Assembly: GCA_964598005.1 (NCBI GenBank)
Contig: CAZRAL010000007.1
Location: 13,186 to 77,185, forward strand
DNA length: 64,000 bases
Direction of reading: 5' to 3'
Origin: CAZRAL01 sp964598005
Lineage (GTDB): Bacteria > Pseudomonadota > Gammaproteobacteria > Burkholderiales > Usitatibacteraceae
The notes beneath the pieces were generated by a model. It searched no databases, had not been told where the DNA came from, and saw only the letters and a list, made by a program, of their open reading frames with translations. A program made the position numbers and the translations under genes. Shown piece by piece: positions 1 to 8,421 of this stretch (its first letter is position 1; each line of letters opens with the position of its first letter).

Positions 1-656
1 GCCAGATCGTGGGTAATGAAAAGCACCGACATATGGTGGGTCTGCTGCAAATTGGCGATGAGATCGAGAATCTGTTTCTGGATCGTCACATCAAGCGCGG
101 TAGTCGGTTCGTCCGCAATCAGCAGTTTGGGTTCACAGGCAATCGCCATGGCGATCATCACCCGCTGCTGCTGGCCGCCCGACATTTCGTGTGGGTAGGA
201 TTTCATGCGCAGTTTAGGGTTGGGGATGCCCACTTCACTTAGCAATTCCTCGGCGCGCGATCTGGCCTGTGATGCGCTCATCCCCATGTGCAGCGACAGC
301 ACTTCAGCCAATTGGTCGCCCACGGTAAACACCGGGTTCAGCGAGGTCATCGGCTCCTGGAAGATGACCGAAATTTCCTTGCCGCGAATCGAGCGAATTT
401 CCTGATCGCTCATCTTGAGCAGATTGCGGCCGTTATAAATGACTTCGCTTTCCGGCGCGACGAGGGCGCTTTCTTTCGGCAGCAGGCCGATGATCGACAT
501 GGCCGATACCGATTTGCCGCTGCCGGACTCTCCTACCAGCGCGACCGTGCTGTTACGCGGCACATTGAAGCTGATGCCTTTGACGGCATCGAAGATTTTG
601 CCGCCATCAAGACGAAAGCGAACACCGAGATTTTTAACTTCGAGCAGATTATCCAT
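1..656 (-). CDS. Oligopeptide-type ABC transporter ATP-binding protein (partial, OppD-like)
   Basis: This is the N-terminal part of a cytoplasmic ATPase that powers peptide-type import; the gene runs off the left edge, so about 218 residues are visible. The start is the ATG at 654-656, reading MDNLLEVKNLGVRF. Walker A (GESGSGKS), the Q-loop (FQEPMT), the signature (MSGGQQQR) and Walker B (LLIADEPTTALD) are all present, and the sequence stops near the H-loop (FITHDL). The start lies 15 bp downstream of the permease stop, so it is the last visible gene of the operon. The missing C-terminal part decides whether this is a single OppD-type domain or a fused OppDF/YejF-type double ATPase. Confidence 0.93.
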   Translation of the reverse strand, partial: MDNLLEVKNLGVRFRLDGGKIFDAVKGISFNVPRNSTVALVGESGSGKSVSAMSIIGLLPKESALVAPESEVIYNGRNLLKMSDQEIRSIRGKEISVIFQEPMTSLNPVFTVGDQLAEVLSLHMGMSASQARSRAEELLSEVGIPNPKLRMKSYPHEMSGGQQQRVMIAMAIACEPKLLIADEPTTALDVTIQKQILDLIANLQQTHHMSVLFITHDL

Positions 657-671
657 TTATGTACTCCCGGC

Positions 672-1727
672 TTATTTCAATTTAGGGTCAAGGGCATCGC
701 GCAGACTGTCGGTCAGCAACGAAAAAGCTGTGACCAGCATCGCCATCGATACGCCAGCCGCAGCCAGTTGCCACCATTTGCCGATCACCAGTTCGCTCTG
801 TGCCTCGGCCAGCATGGTTCCCCACGACACCATATCCACCGGCACGCCCAGCCCAAGGAAAGAGAGAATCACTTCAGCCTTGATGAACTGCACCACATGC
901 TGGGAAAGCTGCACCAGAATCACGTGGCTGACATTGGGCAGGATATGCACAAACATGCGCGAAAAATGCGAGGCCCCAATGGCCTGCGCGGCGCGTACAT
1001 ATTCGCGTGAGGCATGTTTAATGTATTCGGCGCGCACCAGGCGGTAGATGCCGGTCCAACCGGTCAGCGCCAGAATCAGGATGATGGTATCCATCCCGCG
1101 CTTGAAAACGGCGGCGAAGGCCAGAATCAGCAGAATGTAGGGGATCGAGGTAAAGATGTTGTAGAACCATTCCAGAAAATCCCCCACCCTACCGCCTACA
1201 TAGCCGGATAGCGCACCCAAAAAGGTACCGATGATGGTAGCGAACAGCGCCGCCACCAGCCCGACAAAAATCGATACCTCCGCACCTTTAACCGCTTTTT
1301 GTAATACATCGCGGCCCCATTTATCGCCGCCAAAAAGCAGCGTTTCGGAACGCGGGGTTTCGGTAATTTTGATCTTCGCGGTACGTTCTTCCCATTCCTT
1401 GTAGCGCGGTGCCAGTGGATCGATGTCGGAGAGATCAACTACCGGCGCCTTGCTGGCGGCCGACTGGATATCGACGCGGGCCGCCTCCAGATTTTCCGCC
1501 CCGGCCATAAACGCCGGATTGGCATAGGAAACGCCGACTTCCTTGGACCAGTTTTTGGCAATGATGCCGCTATAAGAAGCAATCATCATCAGAATAAAAC
1601 AGATCACCACGATCAGTGAAATCATGCCCACCTTGTCGCGCTTGAGGCGCCGCCAGGCCAGTGTCCACAGGCCGGGAGACGGTTGATGCAACGGTGCGGC
1701 AGCGTTGGAATTCAATACGGCATTCAT
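672..1727 (-). CDS. Peptide ABC transporter permease, OppC-like
   Basis: Inner-membrane permease of the BPD_transp_1 family, 351 aa. A cytoplasmic N-terminal tail precedes a first membrane segment at about residues 35-55. A long periplasmic insertion (about 60-140) follows, as in OppC/YejE proteins. The C-terminal half holds five hydrophobic segments and the EAA loop (REYVRAAQAIGASHFSR) that contacts the ATPase. The gene sits 9 bp downstream of the OppB-like permease. It should form the heterodimeric channel with that protein; the substrate is not readable from sequence. Confidence 0.93.
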   Translation of the reverse strand: MNAVLNSNAAAPLHQPSPGLWTLAWRRLKRDKVGMISLIVVICFILMMIASYSGIIAKNWSKEVGVSYANPAFMAGAENLEAARVDIQSAASKAPVVDLSDIDPLAPRYKEWEERTAKIKITETPRSETLLFGGDKWGRDVLQKAVKGAEVSIFVGLVAALFATIIGTFLGALSGYVGGRVGDFLEWFYNIFTSIPYILLILAFAAVFKRGMDTIILILALTGWTGIYRLVRAEYIKHASREYVRAAQAIGASHFSRMFVHILPNVSHVILVQLSQHVVQFIKAEVILSFLGLGVPVDMVSWGTMLAEAQSELVIGKWWQLAAAGVSMAMLVTAFSLLTDSLRDALDPKLK

Positions 1728-1736
1728 CGTCGTCTC

Positions 1737-2768
1737 CTATTTGAATGTGACGCGTGGATCGACGACTTTATACATCACGTCAACCAGCAGGTTAATAATC
1801 ATGGTGACAATGGCGAGATAGACTGTGGCCGCCTTGATTACCGGAAAATCAGAACGATTCACCGCAACCAGAATTTCGCGGCCTAACCCGGGAATGGAAA
1901 AGAAAGTTTCCAGCAGGAAGGAGCCGACAAATATACCCGGTAGCGCGATACCCACATTGGTAAGAATCGGGATCATCGCATTACGCAATACGTGCTTCAG
2001 CATGACCGACGTTTCGGACAAGCCCTTGGCACGTGCGGTGCGCACGTAATCGTGATTGATTTCGTCGAGGAAAAAACTGCGATACAGGCGCAATGCCGGC
2101 GCCAGACCGACAAAAATCGCCAGCATGATCGGCAGCGGCGCATAGGTCAGCAAATTTTTCCAAAAGCTGTCGCTCCATCCCTGTACCGGAAACCAGCCCA
2201 GGATAAAGCCGAACAGATACTGGAAGACAATGATGTAAACCAGAAAGCTGATCGACATCGCCGCCGTGCAGATCATCATGATCATGCGATCGGTCAGCGT
2301 ACCGCGCACATAGGCCACGCCAATGGCCAGAATCATGGCGATCAATGTTTCCAGTATCAATACCGGCAACATGATGGTCAGTGTGGGACCAATGCGGGTA
2401 ACCAGAATTTTCGGTACCTCCTCGTTGGTGGCCCAGGAGCGCACCGCCTGACAACCTGAAGGCGCGGCTTTGCCCTTATCTTTATCGTTGGACTTGCCCT
2501 CGTCTTTTACCGGCTCGGTAAAGCTCTTGTAAGTGCAGGTAAAACCAGTTGCGACCTCGAAAGCAAAATAACCCAGCTGCACCGGATAAGGTTGATCGAC
2601 GCCGAGTTGCTTGCGGATATTTTCGATCTGTTCTTTGTTGGTTATTTTCCCCGCCAGCACCAGCGCGGGGTCGCCGCCGACCCAGTTGAACAGCATGAAT
2701 ATCAATAACATGACTCCGGCTAATGTCGGAATCATTTGCCACAGTCGTCTCAGTACATAGGCACCCAT
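1737..2768 (-). CDS. Peptide ABC transporter permease, OppB-like
   Basis: Inner-membrane permease of the BPD_transp_1 family, 343 aa. It has the typical OppB N-terminus (YVLRRLWQMIPTLAGVMLLIF), a periplasmic insertion and an EAA loop (HDYVRTARAKGLSETSVML). The insertion at about residues 85-108 is rich in Lys, Asp and Gly (KDEGKSNDKDKGK) and contains two cysteines (FTCTYK and SGCQAV) that could form a disulfide; that is inference. The protein pairs with the OppC-like permease just downstream. A 140-bp gap holding a palindromic repeat separates it from the last binding-protein gene. Confidence 0.93.
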   Translation of the reverse strand: MGAYVLRRLWQMIPTLAGVMLLIFMLFNWVGGDPALVLAGKITNKEQIENIRKQLGVDQPYPVQLGYFAFEVATGFTCTYKSFTEPVKDEGKSNDKDKGKAAPSGCQAVRSWATNEEVPKILVTRIGPTLTIMLPVLILETLIAMILAIGVAYVRGTLTDRMIMMICTAAMSISFLVYIIVFQYLFGFILGWFPVQGWSDSFWKNLLTYAPLPIMLAIFVGLAPALRLYRSFFLDEINHDYVRTARAKGLSETSVMLKHVLRNAMIPILTNVGIALPGIFVGSFLLETFFSIPGLGREILVAVNRSDFPVIKAATVYLAIVTMIINLLVDVMYKVVDPRVTFK

Positions 2769-2804
2769 GAATAGCCTCCCCCTTTTTTATTTCAAATTTA
2801 GGAC

Positions 2805-2896
2805 TTACGCAAAACTGCCCCAGCTGCGTTGCTGCGCCTAGTCGTACTACTAGTACTGCCCGCGTCGCTGCGCCTTGCTGGAACAATTTTGCGTAA
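2805..2896. repeat. 92-bp palindromic intergenic repeat with TTACGC ends
   Basis: The element is bounded by a perfect 10-bp inverted repeat, TTACGCAAAA at 2805-2814 and TTTTGCGTAA at 2887-2896. The interior is rich in GCTGCG/CGCAGC-type words. It lies between the binding-protein and permease genes. Two other intergenic elements (17543-17624 and 56985-57301) also begin with TTACGC and end with GCGTAA, which suggests a dispersed family. It could fold as a hairpin in the operon transcript and lower expression of the downstream permeases relative to the binding proteins. Confidence 0.7.
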
Positions 2897-2908
2897 CCCC
2901 TGATTAAA

Positions 2909-4735
2909 CTAATGCATCGCTGCTTTTTGCGCCGCGACATCGATATCGAGAAATCTGAAACTGGTAAACAGGATCGGATGCTTTTTGTAACCCTTCACCC
3001 ATGGATTAATGAAATTGTTGAAAACCCGGTGCACGCCCAGCCGCCAGGGCGCATAGACAATCAGGTTGCGGTACATTTCAACATAGACTTTATTGCGCTC
3101 CGGGCCATCGGGTAACGCCAAAGACTTGAGGTACAGTTTGTCGAATTCTGGATTTTTGTAGCGCGCCTCGTTGGATTGTTCTGTATTCGGGCCATAAAGC
3201 AATTGCAGGAAATTCTGTGCATCGGGATAATCGGCGATCCAGGCCGACTGCGCCATCTGGAATTTGCCCACGCGCTTGTCTTTCAGAAGATCGGCGAACT
3301 GCACCGCAGTGGCGTCGAATTTGATACCGACCGCCGCCATGGATTTTGACCACAGCAGCGCCATTTGCCGAAAGTCGTCGCCATTGGAGTTATATTTAAA
3401 ACTGAAGACCAGTGGCTTACCGTCCGGCGTCTCACGAATGCCGTCGCCATCCCGATCGAGATAGCCGTACATATCGAGCAGGGCCTTGGCGCGCACGGGG
3501 TTGTAATCCCATTCGGGAGAACGGAAATCCGGGTCGTGCCCGATGACACCTTCAGGTACCGGGCTTTGCGCGGGCAAGGCTTGGCCGCGGCGGATGATGT
3601 TGATTTCCTGCCCGCGATCATGCGCCAGTACCATGGCGCGGCGCAGTGCGACCTTTTCCGGCGTATAGCCGCCCAGAATGGGATCATCCATGTTGAACAG
3701 GTCGTAGGTAAATTCAACCTGCGCTTCACGAAAAACTTTCACGCCACGCTTGGCCAGCGCGGGCGTCAATTTGCCGTTGGGTAATATTTGCTGCAAAAAA
3801 GCAAACGGTGTTTCTTCTATATAGTCGTGCTCCAGATTCATGAAGGCGAGAAAGCGCGGTTGTTCTTCTTCAATTGGATAAATTTCCACACGATCGATCA
3901 GCGGAAGTGCCTTACCCGCCAGCGCTTTGATCGCTTCACGATCCCACTCATCCTTGGGGTCGGCATACCGGGTTTCCAGTGTTATGCCGCGAAAATCAGG
4001 ATTGCGTTCCAGTACGATTTTGGAACGCCGCCGCCATTCTTTGAGAACGTAAGGCCCGGTTCCTACCGGATGCCCCATGGTGTCGTTTGCATATTTCTCG
4101 ATTACTTCGCGCGCCACGGGCACAACATTGGGCATGGCAAAGAAATACAGAAAGTTGTAATCGGGGGCCTTGAGTTTGAAGGTGATGGTGTATTTGTCCA
4201 GCACCTTGACGCCTTCCACGGGTGCATCGTAGTCGAACTTGCCGGTTTTTTTCGCCTGTTGGGTAAATTCGTCGAGACCTACAATTTTGTCTTCAAACAA
4301 CCATTCGTATGGGGAACGATTCGCAGGATCGCGAAAGCGCTTGACGGCGTACTCCACGTCTTTTGCGACCAGCTCACGACGTTTTCCGGAGAAAGCGGGA
4401 TCGTTGGCAAAGTAGATACCGGGTTTGATGCGAAAGGTATAACGCGTGCCATTTTCTTCCGGTTCGGGTATTTTTTCAGCGACGAGCGGAACCAGCTTGA
4501 CCGGCCTTGCCAGCCAATCATAAGTCAGCAGGGGTTCGAAAATGTTTTCCAGTATCCCGACTGAATAACGGTCGTGAACACGCATGGGATCAAAGCCATC
4601 TTCAGCGGCACGGAAAGCCACGACCAGCGTTTTTTTCTCGGCAGCAAAAACGGCAGTGGATGCGACAACCAGAGCGCTCATTGCCCATGCGATTGCAATC
4701 GTGACGACCCCTGCCCGCTTTACCGCTTTACCCAT
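2909..4735 (-). CDS. Extracellular solute-binding protein, family 5 (fourth of four paralogues)
   Basis: Periplasmic binding protein of the SBP_bac_5 (peptide/OppA-YejA type) family, 608 aa from the ATG at 4735. That start has a GAGGAG Shine-Dalgarno 8 nt upstream; an in-frame GTG lies three codons earlier. A signal peptide ends near STAVFAAEKK. Family landmarks include the N-terminal FDPMRVHDRYS region, HPVGTGPYVL at about 205, GYTPEKVALRRA at about 360 and a DxDxDG loop in YGYLDRDGDG at about 430. It is the last of four tandem paralogues. Its ligand is unknown; peptides or other oligomeric nutrients are the family norm. Confidence 0.93.
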   Translation of the reverse strand: MGKAVKRAGVVTIAIAWAMSALVVASTAVFAAEKKTLVVAFRAAEDGFDPMRVHDRYSVGILENIFEPLLTYDWLARPVKLVPLVAEKIPEPEENGTRYTFRIKPGIYFANDPAFSGKRRELVAKDVEYAVKRFRDPANRSPYEWLFEDKIVGLDEFTQQAKKTGKFDYDAPVEGVKVLDKYTITFKLKAPDYNFLYFFAMPNVVPVAREVIEKYANDTMGHPVGTGPYVLKEWRRRSKIVLERNPDFRGITLETRYADPKDEWDREAIKALAGKALPLIDRVEIYPIEEEQPRFLAFMNLEHDYIEETPFAFLQQILPNGKLTPALAKRGVKVFREAQVEFTYDLFNMDDPILGGYTPEKVALRRAMVLAHDRGQEINIIRRGQALPAQSPVPEGVIGHDPDFRSPEWDYNPVRAKALLDMYGYLDRDGDGIRETPDGKPLVFSFKYNSNGDDFRQMALLWSKSMAAVGIKFDATAVQFADLLKDKRVGKFQMAQSAWIADYPDAQNFLQLLYGPNTEQSNEARYKNPEFDKLYLKSLALPDGPERNKVYVEMYRNLIVYAPWRLGVHRVFNNFINPWVKGYKKHPILFTSFRFLDIDVAAQKAAMH

Positions 4736-4792
4736 GACGTGCACTCCTCAAAAACCCGTGAAAATTCATGGCGATTATACCCCGCGTCCTCA

Positions 4793-6613
4793 TCAATGAT
4801 GGGGACGTTTACTCTCATCAATATCCATAAAAAGCCACGGGGCATTGATGATGGGATGGCGTTTATAACCGACTATCCACGGCTGGGAAACTTCATTACG
4901 CACGCGATGCGTTTGCGTAAGCCACGGCGCATAAACGGCGATCAGTTTGATCATCTCGGTGTAAATTCGCGTCCGTTCCGGTGAGGGCGGCATTTTGCGC
5001 GCCTGCTCATACAGTCTGTCATAAGCGGGCAGCTTGAAGCGCGCATAGTTAAGTGAACCAATATTGGGACCATAGAGAATCTGCAAAAAATTTTCGGCAT
5101 CCGGATAATCGGCACTCCACGCCAGCTGCCACATGGCCAGTTTGCCCAGCTTGGCCTGTTTATTGAGATCGGGCCATTTACCTTTGTTGACTATCATGCG
5201 AATACCAATGGCCTTCATGCTTTTATTCCATAACTCATCAAATTGCTTGGAGGTTGAATCCGGTTCAGACGCATGCTCGAGTACCAGTAGACTGCCGTTC
5301 GGCATCTCGCGGTAGCCATCGCCATCGCGATCGATATAACCATACATGTCGAGCAGGGCTTTGGCGCGGGCAGGGTCGTATCTTGCTGACTTGAATGTGG
5401 CATCGTACCCCGCCACACCCGGCGGTATGGGCGACTCCGCCTTCACCGCTCCGCCATTGCGAATGATATTGATGTCCTCATTAACGTTATAGGCCAGCGC
5501 AATGGCGCGCCGCAACGCTACTTTTTCCGGGGTGTACCCACCCACCACCGGATGATTCATATTGAAGTAAGTGTAAACCAGATCGGTTTCCACAAAACGT
5601 TCGCCACGGATACCCTGACGCGCCAGATTAGGCGCCAGTTTTCCACCTGGGAACGCCATGCCAATGAATTCATTTGGCGTATTGATGTAATCCAGCTCGC
5701 GATTCAAAAAAGCCAGCCAGCGCGGCTGTGATTCCTCGACAATGGAAACTTCCACGCGCCTGATTTGCGGCAATTTTTTGCCTTTCATTTCACGGTAGGT
5801 TTCCTGCATGGCGGGATCGTCGCCGGGTTCGGCATCGTAAAAATTTTCGCGATAATCTGGATTGGCTTCCAGCACGATTCGGTGCGAACGCTTCCATTCC
5901 GCTAGGCGGTAGGGTCCGGTACCAACCGGATGGGCCCCCGCATCGGGCTGGAATTTTTCCACCACTTCGCGCGCCATGGCGCCCGTTTGTGCAGTGGCAA
6001 AAATATAAATAAAGTTGTAGTCGGTTTCTTTCAAGCGGATACGCAAGGTATAGCGGTCTGGCGTCTCCAGTCCCGAAATCGGTGCATCGTAATCGAATTT
6101 GCCTGATTTTTTGGCCGCCGCCATGACCTCATCGCCGCCGACAATTTTTCCTTCCACATACCAGAGCCAGGGTGAGCGGAGTGCGGGATCATAAAGCCGC
6201 TTCAACGAATAGGCATAATCCTGTGCAGTTAATTCACGTTTTTGCCCTTTGAAAACGGGATCGTCGGCAAAGTAGATGCCAGGCTTGATTTTGAAGGTAT
6301 AGACCCTCCCCTCTTCACTCACTTCGGGTAATGCAACCGCTGTATTAGGTTTTAACTTGACGGGGCGCGCCAGAAAATCGTAAGTCAGCAAAGGATCAAA
6401 AATGGCTTCGTTAATGGTGTTGGAATAAAGATCGGAAGCCACGACCGGATCAAAAGTGGTTTCGGCAATCAGCAAAGCCGTGCGAATCGTTTTGACTGAA
6501 TTATTTTTAACTATATCGGCTGCCTGGAGCACGCTGCTGTCGATCATGCTGGCGAACAACGCGCACAAGATGACGAATAATGCTGCCCCCCTACTTCCAC
6601 CGCCGATTTTCAT
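4793..6613 (-). CDS. Extracellular solute-binding protein, family 5 (third paralogue)
   Basis: Periplasmic SBP_bac_5 protein of 606 aa. I place the start at the ATG at 6613, not at an upstream ATG at 6703. The 6613 start gives a classic signal peptide (MKIGGGSRGAALFVILCALF) and overlaps the previous stop as ATGA (6610-6613). The upstream option would add 30 charged residues and overlap the preceding gene by 94 bp. It shares HPVGTGPYRL, GYTPEKVALRRAIALAYN and YGYIDRDGDGYRE with its neighbours. The overlap points to translational coupling with paralogue 2. Confidence 0.92.
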   Translation of the reverse strand: MKIGGGSRGAALFVILCALFASMIDSSVLQAADIVKNNSVKTIRTALLIAETTFDPVVASDLYSNTINEAIFDPLLTYDFLARPVKLKPNTAVALPEVSEEGRVYTFKIKPGIYFADDPVFKGQKRELTAQDYAYSLKRLYDPALRSPWLWYVEGKIVGGDEVMAAAKKSGKFDYDAPISGLETPDRYTLRIRLKETDYNFIYIFATAQTGAMAREVVEKFQPDAGAHPVGTGPYRLAEWKRSHRIVLEANPDYRENFYDAEPGDDPAMQETYREMKGKKLPQIRRVEVSIVEESQPRWLAFLNRELDYINTPNEFIGMAFPGGKLAPNLARQGIRGERFVETDLVYTYFNMNHPVVGGYTPEKVALRRAIALAYNVNEDINIIRNGGAVKAESPIPPGVAGYDATFKSARYDPARAKALLDMYGYIDRDGDGYREMPNGSLLVLEHASEPDSTSKQFDELWNKSMKAIGIRMIVNKGKWPDLNKQAKLGKLAMWQLAWSADYPDAENFLQILYGPNIGSLNYARFKLPAYDRLYEQARKMPPSPERTRIYTEMIKLIAVYAPWLTQTHRVRNEVSQPWIVGYKRHPIINAPWLFMDIDESKRPHH

Positions 6614-8418
6614 TTTTGCAGCGCCTTTTGTTTTTCGAGATCGATATCGACCCATTTCCAGACGCTGCGCAAAATGGGATGACGCTGATAGCCGATGACC
6701 CACGGATGCGTCACATCGTTAAAAATACGATGTGCAATCAGTTTCCATGGTGCGTAGGCCAGCATCAGGCGATTCATTTCACGATACACATTTTGTCGCT
6801 CCAACTCGGGCGGTAGCCGCTGTGCCTGCTCATACAGCGTATCGAACGCCGCCAGCTTGAAACGTGAATGATTGGCCTGCCCCCCATTCGGCCCGTAAAG
6901 CATGACAAAAAAGGCTTCGGCATCGGGGTAGCTGGCTGTCCATCCCAATCGCCAGCTCATCAATTTGCCGGCACGAGATTCCTTCAGCAGATCAGGCCAC
7001 TGGGCCTTTTTAAAAACCATGCGAATACCGATGGCATCCATGCTTTTTTTCCATACCTCGTCGAACTGGCGTTCCAGTTGCGTGGGCGCGGAGGCCTGTT
7101 CGATTACCAGCGGTGCGCCTTCCGGCGTTTCGCGATAACCATCGCCATCGCGATCAACATAGCCATACAGATCGAGCAAGGCACGGGCGCGGGCGGGATC
7201 GTACACATTGGCCTCGGTATGGAATGCCGGATCGTAGCCAAACGCGCCGGGGCCGATGGGTGATTGGGCCGGTATAGCCTGATTGCGCCGCACCACGCGA
7301 ATATCCTCCTCCTGATTAAAGCCCAGCACAATCGCGCGGCGCAATGCCACTTTTTCCGGGGTGTAGCCCCCCACGAGCGGATTTTCCATGCCGAAGTAGG
7401 CGTAGTACACCTCCATATTAGGAACACGGTTTAATTGAATGCCGCGTTTCACCAGATTGGGCGCCAGCCGGTCGTTGGGCAAAACGGTACTGGCAAATTC
7501 TTCCGGCACGCGCTCCATGTAGTCATGCTCTTCATTCAAGAAGGCCAGCCAGCGCGGCTGCGTTTCTTCAATGACGGAAATTTCGATGCGGCCGATCAAA
7601 GGCAGGCGTTTGCCTTGAAGCCGTCGTTTGGTTTCCTGCCCCAATACATCGTTGGCAGCCGGTTCGGCATCCCAATGCTCCTCGCGATAATTGGGATTGG
7701 CCATCAACACCATACGCGACGAACGCTTCCAAAACGACAACACATAAGGCCCCGTTCCTACCGGATGCGCCATGATATCGTCACCATATTTTTCGACCAC
7801 TTCGCGGGCGACGACATAGGACACATTGCCTACCGCCAGCAAGTACATGAAGTTATAGTCGGGTTGCAGGAGCTGGATACGCAAGGTGTAGCGGTCTGAC
7901 GAACGCAGGCCCTCGACTGGTGTGTCGTAATCGAAGCGGCCGGTTTCTTTTTGTTTTTTTTTCAGCGCTTCCATTCCGGCGATTTTGCCATCTACCAGAT
8001 AAAGATTGCCTGATTTTGTTTTACTGTCGAACAGGCGCTTGATCGTATAGGCAAGATCCTCGGCCACCAGTTCGCGTTTGCGCCCGTTAAAGGCCGGATC
8101 GTCGGCAAAGTAAATTCCTTTTTTAAAACGCAAGGTATACACCGTGCCGTTTTCGGTAACTTCCGGCATGGCTTCCAGCAAGGCGGGTTTTAATTTCAGT
8201 GGCCGCGCGAGGAAATCGTAGGAAAGCGGCGCATCGAACATCAAGGCATTGACGTTGGCCGAGTAGATATCGGTAATTTGGGCAGGATCGAAACCGGTTT
8301 CGGAAATCGGAAACGCCAAACGTAAAACTTTATGGGGATCAGGTTGGGCGTATCCCTCGTGCCCAAGGGCGGCCATCCCCAACAGTGCGAGACAAAATAC
8401 GGCGGTAAACCGGCTCAT
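6610..8418 (-). CDS. Extracellular solute-binding protein, family 5 (second paralogue)
   Basis: Periplasmic SBP_bac_5 protein, 602 aa, with a signal peptide ending near GHEGYAQPD. It carries the shared blocks ISETGFDPAQITD, HPVGTGPYVL, GYTPEKVALRRAIVLGFN and YGYVDRDGDGYRE. The gene begins 3 bp after the stop of paralogue 1 and overlaps the start of paralogue 3, so the first three binding proteins form a tightly coupled translational unit. Recent tandem duplication followed by divergence is the likely origin. Different ligand preferences for one permease pair is an inference. Confidence 0.93.
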   Translation of the reverse strand: MSRFTAVFCLALLGMAALGHEGYAQPDPHKVLRLAFPISETGFDPAQITDIYSANVNALMFDAPLSYDFLARPLKLKPALLEAMPEVTENGTVYTLRFKKGIYFADDPAFNGRKRELVAEDLAYTIKRLFDSKTKSGNLYLVDGKIAGMEALKKKQKETGRFDYDTPVEGLRSSDRYTLRIQLLQPDYNFMYLLAVGNVSYVVAREVVEKYGDDIMAHPVGTGPYVLSFWKRSSRMVLMANPNYREEHWDAEPAANDVLGQETKRRLQGKRLPLIGRIEISVIEETQPRWLAFLNEEHDYMERVPEEFASTVLPNDRLAPNLVKRGIQLNRVPNMEVYYAYFGMENPLVGGYTPEKVALRRAIVLGFNQEEDIRVVRRNQAIPAQSPIGPGAFGYDPAFHTEANVYDPARARALLDLYGYVDRDGDGYRETPEGAPLVIEQASAPTQLERQFDEVWKKSMDAIGIRMVFKKAQWPDLLKESRAGKLMSWRLGWTASYPDAEAFFVMLYGPNGGQANHSRFKLAAFDTLYEQAQRLPPELERQNVYREMNRLMLAYAPWKLIAHRIFNDVTHPWVIGYQRHPILRSVWKWVDIDLEKQKALQK

Positions 8419-8421
8419 CGA

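Noticed and set aside
6614..6703. Longer N-terminus for the third binding protein
   Set aside because: The extra 30 residues are charged and precede a normal signal peptide, and they lie within the end of the previous gene; the ATGA start at 6613 fits better.
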